Counted from the first letter of the stretch, positions 45,664 to 55,359 are shown. The stretch: 64,000 nucleotides of DNA from Paraburkholderia sp. C35 (GCF_003121405.1 NZ_QBUY01000032.1:1-64000); one strand, 5' to 3'. Notes: a model not told the origin generated them from the letters alone. A program made the numbers and translations.

Positions 45664-46012
45664 AGTCCGGAGTGAAGCGTATAAGGCGCGAAAGCCGACA
45701 CACCGTTTGCCACCTGGGCGGCCTGAACCGAACTGGTAAGGTGTGCTGTGACGCGGGAGTTTGGAGTGGGTGATGCGCCTTTAAAGAGCGCTGGCAGCGG
45801 GCATTAAGAAGATCGATGCCGCGAACAGGACGGGGCCGTCGGGGGCCCGCAGGCAATAACAAGAACTGGCGGTGTTAGCCCGCTTTCTTTTGCCTACTTT
45901 TCTTTGCGGCGGCAAAGAAAAGTAGGTGCCGCCCCGCACAGGGGCAACCCTAGCAGACCACTAACAAACCGCGGATGCCCCAAAAAAAACCAAAACCGCA
46001 AAAACCAAAAAC
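45664..46012 (+). repeat. Dispersed hairpin repeat, copy B, with CCAAAA tail
   Basis: This is a near-complete copy. Left block: ACCGTTTGCCACCTGGG at 45702-45718. Middle block: AGAGCGCTGGCAGCGGGCAT at 45785-45804. Then GGGGGCCCGCAGGCAA near 45841, and the 15-bp stem-loop at 45893-45926. The copy closes with GCACAGGGGC, CACTAACAAACCGCGGATGCC and a C/A-rich run to about 46012. The run abuts the stop codon of the minus-strand IclR gene, so on that strand it is a T-rich tract leading into a strong hairpin. No gene is seen in this 466-base gap. Confidence 0.85.
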
Positions 46013-46014
46013 CT

Positions 46015-46899
46015 TCACCCCAGATCACCCACCTCAACAGACTGAAAAACAGCTTCCCGATACCCCAACCTCACCGACAACGCCGCCCCAGCATCCTTAA
46101 GCAGCGCAACGTAATGCAACTTGGTATCAGCCCCACATCGCATGGTTGGAAACGAAACCGACAACCCGGCGATCACCCGCCCAAACCGGTCAAAAACAGG
46201 CACAGCAAGACACCGCAAGCCTTCTTCCTGCTCCTCGATATCTTCGCCATAACCCTGCGCCCGCACTTGCGGCAAGATGCTCATCACCGCATCGGCAGAT
46301 GCGAGCGTTTTCGCCGTCGACTTGCGAAACTCGATATGCGACAAGACCTCGCGCGCCTCAGCGGGATCCATGTAAGCGAGCAACACCTTGCCGATCGCCG
46401 TGCTATGCAGCGGATTGCGTCGCCCGATCCGCGACTGCATCCTCAGCCCATAATCGGCGTCGATCTTGTGGATGTAGATAATCGCGTCTTCGTCGAACGT
46501 GCCAAGATGCACGGCCTCACGCGTCACGCTGCCGATCCGCCGCATCTCGATGTCGGCCTCACGCACGAGATCGACGCTCTCCAGCGCCTTCGCGCCAAGT
46601 TCGAACAGGCGGATCGTCAGCCGGTAACGCTCGGTCTCGACTTCCTGCGTCACATAGCCCAGCGCCTTGAGCGTTTGCAACATGCGATGCACGGTCGTCT
46701 TCGACAGCGACAGCCGCTGCGACAACTCGCTGATGCCGATCTGCCCGCTATCGCCGATCGCACCGAGAATCGCGAACACGCGCGCGACGGACGATAACGA
46801 TTCGCCCTTGTCGGCGGCATCCGCTTCAGGTGCGAGCGGTGCTGCCGCACGCTTACGCGCCGCAGCGGGCGCGGTCTTGAGTTTGTCGATGGCTGTCAT
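46015..46899 (-). CDS. IclR family transcriptional regulator (KdgR-like)
   Basis: This 294-residue regulator has an Ala-rich N-terminal extension of about 30 residues. The IclR winged helix covers about 33-95 ('LSSVARVFAILGAIGDSGQIGISELSQRLSLSKTTVHRMLQTL'), followed by the IclR effector domain ('HLGTFDEDAIIYIHKIDADYGLRMQSRIGRRNPLHSTAIGKVLLAY'). It lies downstream of kduD and kduI in the same direction, as KdgR-type repressors of pectin/uronate genes often do. The ATG at 46899 was chosen; the extended frame would need a TTG start. GGAAC dyads upstream of kduI and kdgT are its candidate operators. Confidence 0.88.
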   Translation of the reverse strand: MTAIDKLKTAPAAARKRAAAPLAPEADAADKGESLSSVARVFAILGAIGDSGQIGISELSQRLSLSKTTVHRMLQTLKALGYVTQEVETERYRLTIRLFELGAKALESVDLVREADIEMRRIGSVTREAVHLGTFDEDAIIYIHKIDADYGLRMQSRIGRRNPLHSTAIGKVLLAYMDPAEAREVLSHIEFRKSTAKTLASADAVMSILPQVRAQGYGEDIEEQEEGLRCLAVPVFDRFGRVIAGLSVSFPTMRCGADTKLHYVALLKDAGAALSVRLGYREAVFQSVEVGDLG

Positions 46900-47004
46900 G
46901 GGTTTCTTCACAGCGGGTTTCGTCACAACGGTCTTTCCAGAGCACAAACAAGGGCTGATCGTCGGAATATACCGCGTGCGCCGTGCAATTCACATCAAAT
47001 CGCG

Positions 47005-47760
47005 TCATCGCGCGAGCCAGCCGCCGTCGACTGCGAGCGTATGACCGTGCACATAATCCGACGCGGGCGAAGCGAGAAACACCACGGGCCCCGCCAGATC
47101 GTCAGGTGTGCCCCAACGTCCCGCCGGAATGCGCGCGAGAATCTCGCTGTTGCGCTGCTCGTCGTCGCGCAGCGCCGCCGTGTTCGAGGTTGCCATGTAG
47201 CCCGGCGCAATCGCGTTCACGTTGATGCCGCGCGCCGGCCATTCGTTGGCAAGCAGACGCGTGAGGCCGAGCATGCCGCTTTTCGACGACGTGTACGACG
47301 CCACGCGTATGCCGCCCTGAAACGACAGCATCGACGCCACGTTGATGATCTTGCCGCGCTTCTCTGTTTCGACGAAATGACGCGCTACGGCCTGCGCCAG
47401 AAAGAACGCGCTTTTCAGGTTCACGTTCATCACATCGTCCCAGTCATCTTCGGTGAAGGCGAGTGCGTCTGCGCGCCGGATGATGCCCGCGTTGTTCACC
47501 AGCACGTCGATGCGCCCGCACGCTTCGAGCGCGGAACGCACGATGTCGTCGCTGCAGCGCGTGTTCGACAGATCGGCGCTGACGCCGACGTAGCGTCGGC
47601 CCAGCGCGTTCACATGCTGCGCGGTGTCGCTATCGTCCGAGCGGCTCACGCCGACGATGTCGCAGCCCGCCGCGGCGAGCGCGCGCGCCATGCCCGCGCC
47701 AAGGCCCGTGTTGCTGCCCGTGACGAGTGCGACCTTGCCTGTCAGATCGAAAGAAGTCAT
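47005..47760 (-). CDS. kduD: 2-dehydro-3-deoxy-D-gluconate 5-dehydrogenase
   Basis: This 251-residue short-chain dehydrogenase has the nucleotide motif 'VTGSNTGLGAGMA' (about 14-26), 'NNAGIIRRADAL', catalytic Ser/Tyr/Lys in 'NVASMLSFQGGIRVASYTSSKSG', and 'APGYMATSNTAALRDD', which is characteristic of KduD. It interconverts 2,5-diketo-3-deoxygluconate and 2-keto-3-deoxygluconate in pectin/uronate breakdown. It lies 32 bases after kduI. Confidence 0.92.
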   Translation of the reverse strand: MTSFDLTGKVALVTGSNTGLGAGMARALAAAGCDIVGVSRSDDSDTAQHVNALGRRYVGVSADLSNTRCSDDIVRSALEACGRIDVLVNNAGIIRRADALAFTEDDWDDVMNVNLKSAFFLAQAVARHFVETEKRGKIINVASMLSFQGGIRVASYTSSKSGMLGLTRLLANEWPARGINVNAIAPGYMATSNTAALRDDEQRNSEILARIPAGRWGTPDDLAGPVVFLASPASDYVHGHTLAVDGGWLAR

Positions 47761-47792
47761 GCGCTGTTCCCGTTCGATGAAAGCACGCGTCG

Positions 47793-48629
47793 TTAGCGCA
47801 GATCGCGCACGGCGAGATGGTCCATGTCGCTGAACACCTGGTTCTCGCCGACCATGCCCCAGATGAACGTATAAGCCCGTGTGCCGACGCCCGAGTGAAT
47901 CGACCAGCTCGGCGAAATCACCGCCTGCTCGTTGTGCACGAGGATATGGCGCGTCTCCTGCGGCTCGCCGAGCATGTGGAACACGGCGGCATCGTCGGCG
48001 ACGTTGAAGTAGAAATACACCTCCATGCGCCGCTCGTGCGTGTGACACGGCATCGTGTTCCACAAGCTGCCTGGGTCGAGCTTCGTCATGCCCATCGACA
48101 GCTGGCAAGTAGGCAGCACTTCGGGAACGATGAACTTGTAGATCGTGCGGCGGTTGCTGGTGGCGGGATCGCCGAGCGTTTGCGGCGAGGCTTCGGCGAG
48201 CGTGATGGTGCGCGTCGGATACGTGGCCTGCGCGGGCGCGCAGTTCAGATAGAACTTTGCCGGATGCGCAGGATCGTCGCTGCCGAAAGTCAGCGATTGC
48301 GTCCCCTTGCCGACATAGATCGCTTCCTCGTTGCGCACGATAAAGCGCTTGCCGTCGGCCTCGACCCAGCCGTTGCCGCCGATGTTGATCGCGCCCAGTT
48401 CGCGCCGCTCCAGCAGATAGCTGACGCCGATCGTCTTGCCGAGCGAGCCGGGCACTTCGACGGCACGCGTCTGCGGAAACGCGCCGCCGACGATGATCCG
48501 GTCGATATGGCTATATGTGAGCGCGAGCGTATCCGGCTCGAAAACCTTTTCCACCAGAAACTCTTTTCTGAGGCCGGCCGTGTCGAGCGTGTTTGCGTAG
48601 TCACTGTTGATGCTCTGTCTGACTTCCAT
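47793..48629 (-). CDS. kduI: 5-dehydro-4-deoxy-D-glucuronate isomerase
   Basis: This is a 278-residue cupin-fold isomerase of unsaturated uronate breakdown. The zinc site is visible in '[18 protein letters not shown]' (two His and a Glu) with a further His in the C-terminal '[26 protein letters not shown]'. It is full length and first in the kduI-kduD-(IclR) unit. The divergent region to kdgT carries two GGAAC dyads. Confidence 0.95.
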   Translation of the reverse strand: MEVRQSINSDYANTLDTAGLRKEFLVEKVFEPDTLALTYSHIDRIIVGGAFPQTRAVEVPGSLGKTIGVSYLLERRELGAINIGGNGWVEADGKRFIVRNEEAIYVGKGTQSLTFGSDDPAHPAKFYLNCAPAQATYPTRTITLAEASPQTLGDPATSNRRTIYKFIVPEVLPTCQLSMGMTKLDPGSLWNTMPCHTHERRMEVYFYFNVADDAAVFHMLGEPQETRHILVHNEQAVISPSWSIHSGVGTRAYTFIWGMVGENQVFSDMDHLAVRDLR

Positions 48630-48696
48630 GTCTCCTCCGCGTGGGCCGCGCGCTGAACGCCGCGTCCGGGTTGGTTTTGCGCGCAGTCTAGCATGA

Positions 48697-48713
48697 TCGG
48701 AACGCTGGTCCGA
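48697..48713. promoter_or_regulatory. Candidate IclR/KdgR operator near kduI
   Basis: The 13-base core GGAACGCTGGTCC (48699-48711), flanked by TC and GA, is a near-perfect dyad located 70 bases upstream of the kduI start. The same 5-3-5 architecture recurs at 48798-48810. Confidence 0.5.
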
Positions 48714-48795
48714 AATAAAGAAAACGTCAAATCATCGTATTCCCGGAGCGTTTTTGTGATAGCAGGGTAAACGATTAATCTCGATGCTAACAAAA

Positions 48796-48810
48796 TCGGA
48801 ACAACGTTCC
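48796..48810. promoter_or_regulatory. Candidate IclR/KdgR operator near kdgT
   Basis: GGAACAACGTTCC at 48798-48810 is a perfect GGAAC-N3-GTTCC inverted repeat about 100 bases upstream of kdgT, preceded by ATC as in the other site. It is the second of two matching dyads in this 279-base divergent region. Confidence 0.55.
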
Positions 48811-48908
48811 TTTGACGATGATATAGTCCGCGAACAGGCGAAGGAAGCCGGACCATACCGGCTCGTTACGCCGTTCCCATCACCGGCCTGGCGTCGTATG
48901 GAGGAGAC

Positions 48909-49925
48909 ATGAAACTGAAGAAGGCAATCGACCGCGTACCGGGCGGTCTCATGCTGATACCGCTGTTGCTCGGCGCCTGCGTGCATTCGTTCGCGCCTGA
49001 TGCCGGCAAATACTTTGGCTCGTTCACCAACGGGCTGATCACCGGCACTGTGCCGATTCTCGCCGTGTGGTTCTTCTGCATGGGCGCCACCATCGATCTG
49101 CGCGCCACGGGCACCGTGCTGCGCAAGTCGGGCACGCTGCTCGTCACGAAGATGCTGGTGGCGTGGCTCGCGACCGTCATCGCGTCGTCGCTGCTGCCTA
49201 TCGACGGCATCAAGACAGGGCTGTTCGCCGGACTCTCGGTGCTGGCCATCACGACCTCGATGGACATGACCAACGGCGGCCTCTACGCCGCTGTGATGCA
49301 GCAGTACGGCAGCAAGGAAGAGGCGGGCGCGTTCGTGCTGATGTCGATCGAGTCGGGGCCGCTCGTCAGCATGAGCATTCTGGGCGCGACGGGCGTCGCG
49401 TTCTTCGAGCCGCGTCTGTTTGTCGGCGCGGTGCTGCCGTTCCTCGTGGGCTTTACGCTCGGCAATCTGGATAGCGCGCTGCGCGAACTGTTCGGCCGCT
49501 GCGTGGTGCCGCTGCTTCCGTTCTTCGGCTTTGCGCTCGGCAACGGCATCGATCTGAACGTGATCATCAAGAGCGGCATTCCGGGCGTGCTGCTTGGCCT
49601 TGCCGTGATCGTCATCACGGGCATTCCGCTGATTCTCGCCGACCGCGGGATCGCGGGCGGCAATGGCGCGGCGGGGCTGGCGGCTTCATCGACAGCGGGC
49701 GCGGCCGTGGCGAATCCGTCGATCATCGGCGAGATGATTCCGCGCTTCAAACCGATGGTTCCGGCCGCAACGGCGATGGTCGCGACGGCCTGTCTTGTGA
49801 CGGCGATTCTCGTGCCGATTCTGGTGGCAATGTGGTCGCGGCGTGCGCGCATCAAGGCTGGTTTGAGCGAGCGCCTGGAACCGGACGACGGGCCGTTACC
49901 TCAACCGCTCGGCGCACACGAATAG
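48909..49925 (+). CDS. kdgT: 2-keto-3-deoxygluconate permease
   Basis: This 338-residue permease has about ten membrane helices. It begins '[30 protein letters not shown]', the standard KdgT N-terminus, and also shows '[27 protein letters not shown]' and '[21 protein letters not shown]'. It imports KDG-type sugar acids with protons. A GGAGG Shine-Dalgarno precedes the ATG. It is divergent from kduI and likely under the same IclR repressor. Confidence 0.95.
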   Translation: MKLKKAIDRVPGGLMLIPLLLGACVHSFAPDAGKYFGSFTNGLITGTVPILAVWFFCMGATIDLRATGTVLRKSGTLLVTKMLVAWLATVIASSLLPIDGIKTGLFAGLSVLAITTSMDMTNGGLYAAVMQQYGSKEEAGAFVLMSIESGPLVSMSILGATGVAFFEPRLFVGAVLPFLVGFTLGNLDSALRELFGRCVVPLLPFFGFALGNGIDLNVIIKSGIPGVLLGLAVIVITGIPLILADRGIAGGNGAAGLAASSTAGAAVANPSIIGEMIPRFKPMVPAATAMVATACLVTAILVPILVAMWSRRARIKAGLSERLEPDDGPLPQPLGAHE

Positions 49926-49975
49926 CATTCGAATAGCACTCGAACTACGCATAACCAGACACGCACCAAAAGAAA

Positions 49976-50023
49976 AACGGCGCGAACCGGCGACTCAATC
50001 GAGCCGGTTCGCGCCGTTGCCGT
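49976..50023. terminator. Strong bidirectional terminator between kdgT and the MFS gene
   Basis: A perfect 16-bp stem (AACGGCGCGAACCGGC at 49976-49991 with its complement at 50003-50018) is flanked by AAAAGAAAAA on the left and GCCGTTTTC on the right. It lies between two convergent stops. Confidence 0.9.
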
Positions 50024-50053
50024 TTTCAGCGCGTGGCGAAGCCGTTCAGGTTG

Positions 50054-51268
50054 TCATGCGCGGCTCGCTGCATGCGGCCTGCCGACCGCGAGATAGTGCA
50101 GCAGTGCGATCACGGGGAAAGCCGTCGCGACGCTCGCCACCAGGGTCCAGCCGCCATGCTCGTACAACGGGCTGGCCAGTGCCGATCCGATTGCGCCGCC
50201 GACAAAAATGCTCGTCATATAGAGCGCATTCAGCCGGTTGCGGCTCGCGGCATGCAGCGCGTAGATTTCGCGCTGGCCGAGCACCATGTTCATCTGCACC
50301 GCGAAGTCGAGCACCACGCCCGTCGCGACCAGTCCGCCGACGCCGAACGCGGGATGGATCAGCCCAGGCGTGTAGGCAAGCGCGCCGACCACCAGCGCGA
50401 TCAGCGTCGCACGCACCGTGTGGCCCGCGTCCGCGAGACGGCCTGCAACGGGCGCCGAGGTTGCACCAATAGCGCCGACCAGCGCGAATATGCCGATGGC
50501 CGTCTGCGACAGACCGTAGTGACGCGTCAGTTCGATGGGTACGGCAGTCCAGAACAGGCTGAACGAACCGAACATCAGCCCTTGATACAGCGCGCGATGA
50601 CGCAGCGTGGGCATCGTGCGCACCAGATGACCGAGCGAAGCGATCAGTTGCGGATAGGTGGCCTGATGCGATGGTTGTCGCGTCGGAATGGTCAGCGCGA
50701 GCACGATCGTGACAAACGCCATCAGCACGGCGGCTGCGCCGAACACGACGCGCCAGCCGAAATGACCCGCAACGATGCTCGAAATCGGCCGCGACAGCAG
50801 AATGCCGAGCAGCAGTCCGCTCATGATGGTGCCGACCACGCGTCCGCGTGTTTCATCGGGCGCGAGATGCGCGGCGAGAGGAATCAGGATCTGCACGGCA
50901 ACGGAACTGAAGCCGATCATCAGCGAGACGGCGAGGAACGTGCCGGGTGCGTGCACGAAGGGCGCAATCGCGAGACTCACGATCGACACCAGCGCCGTCG
51001 TGATCATCAGCTTGCGGTTTTCGAGCAGGTCGCCGAGCGGCACCAGAAAGAACAGGCCGAGCGCATAGCCGATCTGCGTGAGCGAGACGATCAGGCTCGC
51101 CGTGCCGCTCGACATGTGAATCGACGGCGCGATCAGTTCGGTGATCGGCTGCGCGTAGTAGAGGTTGGCGACAATCGCGCCGCAACTGAACGCGAACAGC
51201 GCGATCAGCCCGCGCGTGAGTCCCGCGGCTGATTCGCTGCGCGCGAGCGTCGAAGAACTGCTGGTCAT
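50054..51268 (-). CDS. MFS transporter
   Basis: This 404-residue major facilitator protein has twelve predicted helices, with the helix 1-2 region 'GLIALFAFSCGAIVANLYYAQPI' and the loop motif 'PLGDLLENRKLMI'. The pattern fits the drug/sugar efflux branch (AraJ/YnfM-like), but the substrate is not evident. The ATG at 51268 has an AAGGAGT Shine-Dalgarno. A LysR gene is divergent from it across 283 bases. Confidence 0.88.
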   Translation of the reverse strand: MTSSSSTLARSESAAGLTRGLIALFAFSCGAIVANLYYAQPITELIAPSIHMSSGTASLIVSLTQIGYALGLFFLVPLGDLLENRKLMITTALVSIVSLAIAPFVHAPGTFLAVSLMIGFSSVAVQILIPLAAHLAPDETRGRVVGTIMSGLLLGILLSRPISSIVAGHFGWRVVFGAAAVLMAFVTIVLALTIPTRQPSHQATYPQLIASLGHLVRTMPTLRHRALYQGLMFGSFSLFWTAVPIELTRHYGLSQTAIGIFALVGAIGATSAPVAGRLADAGHTVRATLIALVVGALAYTPGLIHPAFGVGGLVATGVVLDFAVQMNMVLGQREIYALHAASRNRLNALYMTSIFVGGAIGSALASPLYEHGGWTLVASVATAFPVIALLHYLAVGRPHAASRA

Positions 51269-51551
51269 GCTGACTCCTTTCCCTGTAGCAAACGGCTGGG
51301 TATGACTTGAATGCGGGTGGTGCTTTCGCTGCGCGCGGCTGATGTGCCAGCTGACTTTCCAACTAAAGTGCCAGCGGACGCGCCGCGCGGCCGGCAACGC
51401 CTTGCAGCATAGCGAATTGCAGCAAACGGTGCCCGCGGCGTGCAAAACGGACAGGCGAAGGTTAGCGGTTGTGTGGCCCGATTTGAATGGGTACGCGCCG
51501 CAAACGTCCGTTGCGTGGAGCGCAACTGGCGGCGCGGGCATAATCGCCGCC

Positions 51552-52502
51552 ATGGACAAACTGCTTGCGTTGAACACATTGCTCGAAGTCGCCGATGCGG
51601 GCGGTTTCGCCAGGGCGGCGCAGCGTCTGGGCGTGGCGACTTCGTCGGTGACGCGCCTGATGGATGCGCTCGAAGCGTCGCTGGGCACGGCCTTGCTCAC
51701 GCGCACACCGCGCAAGGTCAGTCTGACGGATTCGGGTACGGCCTACGTCGAGCAGATATCGAAAGTGCTCGACGATCTCGCTGAAGCCGACGAAAGCATT
51801 CTCGACAGCGGCGCGTCGCCCGTGGGCGCGCTGCGCATCACGGTGCCTTCCGTGTATAACCGCATGCAGCTTGCGCCGCATCTCGCGGCGTTTCTCGCCG
51901 AGTATCCACGCATCGCGCTCGATGTCGTGGTCGCCGATCATTTCGCGGACCTTGCGCTCGATCGCATCGACGTGGCCGTGCGGATCGGTTTGCTGTCGCA
52001 CGATCCGAATCTGGTCGTGAAGAAGCTGGCCGACAATCCGCGCTATGTCGTGGCGAGTCGCGATTATCTGCAACGTGCGGGCACGCCGCCGACGCCCGCT
52101 GCGCTCGCCGGACACGAGTGCCTGCGCATTGCCTACGGCGGCAGTTATCGCGCGCGTCAGGTGTGGACGTTTAGCCGTGGCGGGGAGCACGAACGCGTCG
52201 ATGTGCGCGGGCGGCTCATTTCGAACAGTCTGGAGATGCTGCTCGAAGCCGTGCTCGCCGGACAAGGGCTGGCGTTGCTGCCCGACTGGCTGGTCAATCA
52301 GGAAATCAGCGCAGGGCGCCTGATGCGCCTGTTCGCGGATTGCCACGTGACCCCGCAAAACGGTGCAGCTGTCGTCTATGCAGCGTATCTGCCTAATCGA
52401 AGGCACTCGAGCAAGGTGAAGGCGTTGTTGCGGTTTCTCGAAGTGCGCGTGGGCGGCGCGTTAGAAAACGCCGCGGAAAGCACGCCAGATAGCGCGCACT
52501 GA
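51552..52502 (+). CDS. LysR family transcriptional regulator
   Basis: This 316-residue LysR regulator starts 'MDKLLALNTLLEVADAGGFARAAQRLGVATSSVTRLMDALE', with the winged helix over 1-62 and an effector domain at 88-300. It faces the MFS gene and is its likely regulator. The long in-frame extension upstream lacks a Shine-Dalgarno and would intrude into the promoter region. Confidence 0.88.
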   Translation: MDKLLALNTLLEVADAGGFARAAQRLGVATSSVTRLMDALEASLGTALLTRTPRKVSLTDSGTAYVEQISKVLDDLAEADESILDSGASPVGALRITVPSVYNRMQLAPHLAAFLAEYPRIALDVVVADHFADLALDRIDVAVRIGLLSHDPNLVVKKLADNPRYVVASRDYLQRAGTPPTPAALAGHECLRIAYGGSYRARQVWTFSRGGEHERVDVRGRLISNSLEMLLEAVLAGQGLALLPDWLVNQEISAGRLMRLFADCHVTPQNGAAVVYAAYLPNRRHSSKVKALLRFLEVRVGGALENAAESTPDSAH

Positions 52503-52636
52503 GCGGCCATCAAGCGGCCATTCAGCGGCGCAGTTTTCAGACTCTCTTCGCATTCTTCCCGATCACGGCGATGTGATCGCGCTTTCGCACGCCCGAAATC
52601 TACGCTTGACACCGCCGTCGATCCGTTCGACCATGT

Positions 52637-52671
52637 GTCCACAATACGATTTACAAGTCCATAATATGGAC
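52637..52671 (+). promoter_or_regulatory. Palindromic operator candidate before the cupin operon
   Basis: GTCCATAATATGGAC at 52657-52671 is a perfect 7-1-7 palindrome. A related half site, GTCCACAATA, begins exactly 20 bases (two helical turns) earlier at 52637. A TTGACA at 52606-52611 lies just upstream. The position, 19 bases before the ATG of the first gene, suits a repressor, perhaps the IclR protein encoded at the end of the operon. Confidence 0.55.
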
Positions 52672-52689
52672 GAAATCCTCGGAGACACA

Positions 52690-53217
52690 ATGACAGCCCC
52701 ATCGAACGGCGTCGACGCGATGACGCCTTACCAGCTTCCCAATCCGCCCGAAGCCCTGCGCGAAATCGTGGTCGAATCCGCGATTCCGCAGGACGAGCGC
52801 GTGTGGGTTCCGCAGGCAGACAACGTCTGGTTCAGGCCGCTGTGCCTGAACGTGTCGAGCGGCTACTGGATGAACCTGCTGCGCGTGCGTAAGTCGGGAG
52901 TGCTGAGCCGCCATCGTCATCCACAGGCCGTGCACGGCATGGTGCTCAAAGGCCGCTGGCGCTATCTGGAGCACGACTGGATCGCCACGGAAGGCAGCTA
53001 CGTGTTCGAGCCGCCGGGCGAGACGCACACGCTCTACGTGCCCGAAGACGTCGAAGAGATGATCACCTACTTCCAGGTCAACGGCGTCATGTACTACTGC
53101 GACCCGCACGGCAACTACACCGGCTACGAAGACGTGTTCACCAAGCTCGACATGTGCCGTGCGCACTACGAGCGCGTCGGCCTCGGCGCGGACTACGTCG
53201 ACCAGTTCGTGAGGTGA
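52690..53217 (+). CDS. Cupin, 2,4'-dihydroxyacetophenone dioxygenase family
   Basis: This 175-residue cupin has a metal motif in 'SRHRHPQAVHGMVLKGRWRY' and a second one in 'YVFEPPGETHTL', matching the 2,4'-dihydroxyacetophenone dioxygenase/ChrR-like cupin group. That group cleaves a C-C bond in hydroxyacetophenones, but many members are uncharacterised. The ATG at 52690 follows GGAGA; an ATG eight codons earlier lies inside the palindrome and is less likely. It is the first gene of a five-gene set, with the next start four bases after its stop. Confidence 0.78.
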   Translation: MTAPSNGVDAMTPYQLPNPPEALREIVVESAIPQDERVWVPQADNVWFRPLCLNVSSGYWMNLLRVRKSGVLSRHRHPQAVHGMVLKGRWRYLEHDWIATEGSYVFEPPGETHTLYVPEDVEEMITYFQVNGVMYYCDPHGNYTGYEDVFTKLDMCRAHYERVGLGADYVDQFVR

Positions 53218-53220
53218 GGG

Positions 53221-53979
53221 GTGAACGGGCCTTTCGAATTGCGGCGCGCGACGTATGACTTCACGGGCGCGGTAGCCGTCGTGACAGGTGGCGCGCGCGG
53301 CATCGGCGCGGAGATCGCACAGCGGTTGGCGCAGAGCGGTGCATCGGTTGCCGTGTGGGATCGCGATACGGATGCTTCGTTTGCCGACTATCCAGGCATC
53401 GCATGTTTTGCCGTCGATATCGTCGACATCGCATCCGTCGAGCGCGCTGCGCAGGCAACGCTCGAACGCTTCGGCGGCGTCAATGTGCTGGTCAACAATG
53501 CGGGCTATGCCGGGCCAACCATGCCGCTCGATGAGTACGATCCCGCCGAATGGTCGCGCATCGTCGATGTGAATCTCAAGGGCACCTTCAATGTGTGCCG
53601 CCAGCTCGTGCCTTCGCTGCGCCGCGCGCGCGATGCGCGCATCGTCAATATCGCTTCGCTCGCGGGCAAGGAAGGCACGCCGAATGCATCGGCGTACAGC
53701 GCCGCGAAGGCGGGCGTGCTGACGTTGACCAAATCGCTCGGCAAGGAACTCGCGCAAGGCAGCGTGCTCGTCAACGCGATTGCACCCGCTGCCGTGCGCA
53801 CGTCGTTGCTCGAACAGATGTCGCCCGCGCACGTGCAGACCATGATCGACAAAAGCCCGATGAAGCGCCTCGGCGAACCCGACGAAGTCGCAGAACTGAC
53901 GCTGTGGCTGTGCTCATCGTCGTGCACGTTCAGCACGGGCGCGGTGTTCGATCTGTCGGGAGGACGCGCGACTTACTGA
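53221..53979 (+). CDS. Short-chain dehydrogenase/reductase
   Basis: This 252-residue SDR has the Rossmann motif 'VTGGARGIGAEIA' (about 21-33), 'NNAGYAGP', catalytic Ser/Tyr/Lys in 'NIASLAGKEGTPNASAYSAAKAG', and a C-terminal 'FSTGAVFDLSGGRATY'. It begins with GTG, three bases after the cupin stop, preceded by GTGAGG. The substrate is unknown; the context suggests an alcohol or sugar-acid intermediate. Confidence 0.85.
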   Translation: MNGPFELRRATYDFTGAVAVVTGGARGIGAEIAQRLAQSGASVAVWDRDTDASFADYPGIACFAVDIVDIASVERAAQATLERFGGVNVLVNNAGYAGPTMPLDEYDPAEWSRIVDVNLKGTFNVCRQLVPSLRRARDARIVNIASLAGKEGTPNASAYSAAKAGVLTLTKSLGKELAQGSVLVNAIAPAAVRTSLLEQMSPAHVQTMIDKSPMKRLGEPDEVAELTLWLCSSSCTFSTGAVFDLSGGRATY

Positions 53980-54045
53980 TTGACGGCAGTGCCATTCACG
54001 CAACAACTTCCATAAAGACTCGCAAGAGCAACGGAGGAGACACAC

Positions 54046-55359
54046 ATGCAAGCCAAATCACCGCGCCTCAGGCGCATTCAATGGATCGCGCTAACGTTTC
54101 TGACGCTGGCGGGCATCGTCAATTATCTGGACCGCAGCACGCTGTCTATCGCCAATCATTCGGTGAGCGGCGAGTTGGGTCTGTCGGCATCGCAGATGGG
54201 GTTGCTGTTGTCGGCCTTTTCGTTTGCGTATGCGTTCTCGCAGCTTCCCGTCGGCGCGATGCTCGACCGTTTCGGCGCGCGCGTGATGCTTGGCCTGGGC
54301 ATGTTCGTATGGTCGTGCGCGCAGTTGTGCGGTGGCCTCGTGCATACGTTGCCGCAATTTCTGGCGGCGCGCATTGCGCTCGGTATCGGTGAAGCGCCGC
54401 AATTTCCGGCGGGCGCGAAAGTCGTCAGCGAATGGTATGCGCTGCGCGAACGTGGTCGTCCGACTGGCATCTTCACCACGTCATCGACGATCGGACCGGC
54501 ACTCGCACCGCCCATTCTCACCGTGCTGCTGCTGTCGTTCGGCTGGCGCTGGATGTTCGTCGTGATGGGCGTGCTCGGCATTGCGGTAGCGATTGGTTGG
54601 TATCTGATCTATCGCAACCGCGGCGACATCGCGCTCGAACCCGACGAAGTCAGGCACCTGACGGAAGAAGAGCCGCTCGCGCGCGCCGAACGCAAGATGA
54701 CGTTTGCCGAATGGCGCGGCCTGTTCGGCTCGGCTACGACATGGGGCATGATCTTCGGCTTCATGGGCGTGATCTATATGGTGTGGCTGTACCTCACGTG
54801 GCTGCCCGCGTATCTCGAACACGAACGCCATCTGACCATTGCGAAGACGGGTTGGGTCGTGTCGATTCCGTACATCTTCGGCACGCTCGGCATGCTGTCG
54901 AGCGGCTTTGTCGCCGATGGCCTGATGGCGCGCGGCGTGGCGCCGATCCGCAGCCGCAAATGGCCGATCTGCTGTGGCCTGATCGGCGCGGCGCTGTTCA
55001 CCGTGCCCGCTGCGTTCACGCCGACGCTGACGCTTGCCATCGTGTATCTGTCGCTGGCGATGTACTTCGTCAACCTCGCGAGCGGCGCCGCATGGGCGCT
55101 CGTCAGCGTGGCCGCGCCGCGACATCTGGTGGCGTCGCTGGGCAGCATCCAGAACTTCGGCGGCTATTTCGGCGGCTCGTTTGCGCCGTTCATCACGGGC
55201 GTGGTGGTGGATCGCACGCATTCTTTCGTCAACGCGTTTCTGATCAGCGCGGGCGTCGCGTTCGCGGCGGCGCTGGTGTACATGTTCGTCGTGCGCGTGC
55301 CGATTGCCGAACGCGCCGAGCAGAATGCGACGCCGGAAACCCGCATGACTCACTCCTGA
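54046..55359 (+). CDS. MFS transporter, anion:cation symporter type
   Basis: This 437-residue MFS protein resembles the D-galactonate/glucarate/phthalate (ACS) family. 'GIVNYLDRSTLSIAN' in helix 1, 'GLLLSAFSFAYAFSQLPVGAMLDRFGARV' and 'GIGEAPQFPAGAKVVSEWYALRERGRPTGIF' are characteristic. It probably imports the organic acid degraded by the flanking enzymes. A GGAGG Shine-Dalgarno precedes the ATG. Confidence 0.88.
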   Translation: MQAKSPRLRRIQWIALTFLTLAGIVNYLDRSTLSIANHSVSGELGLSASQMGLLLSAFSFAYAFSQLPVGAMLDRFGARVMLGLGMFVWSCAQLCGGLVHTLPQFLAARIALGIGEAPQFPAGAKVVSEWYALRERGRPTGIFTTSSTIGPALAPPILTVLLLSFGWRWMFVVMGVLGIAVAIGWYLIYRNRGDIALEPDEVRHLTEEEPLARAERKMTFAEWRGLFGSATTWGMIFGFMGVIYMVWLYLTWLPAYLEHERHLTIAKTGWVVSIPYIFGTLGMLSSGFVADGLMARGVAPIRSRKWPICCGLIGAALFTVPAAFTPTLTLAIVYLSLAMYFVNLASGAAWALVSVAAPRHLVASLGSIQNFGGYFGGSFAPFITGVVVDRTHSFVNAFLISAGVAFAAALVYMFVVRVPIAERAEQNATPETRMTHS

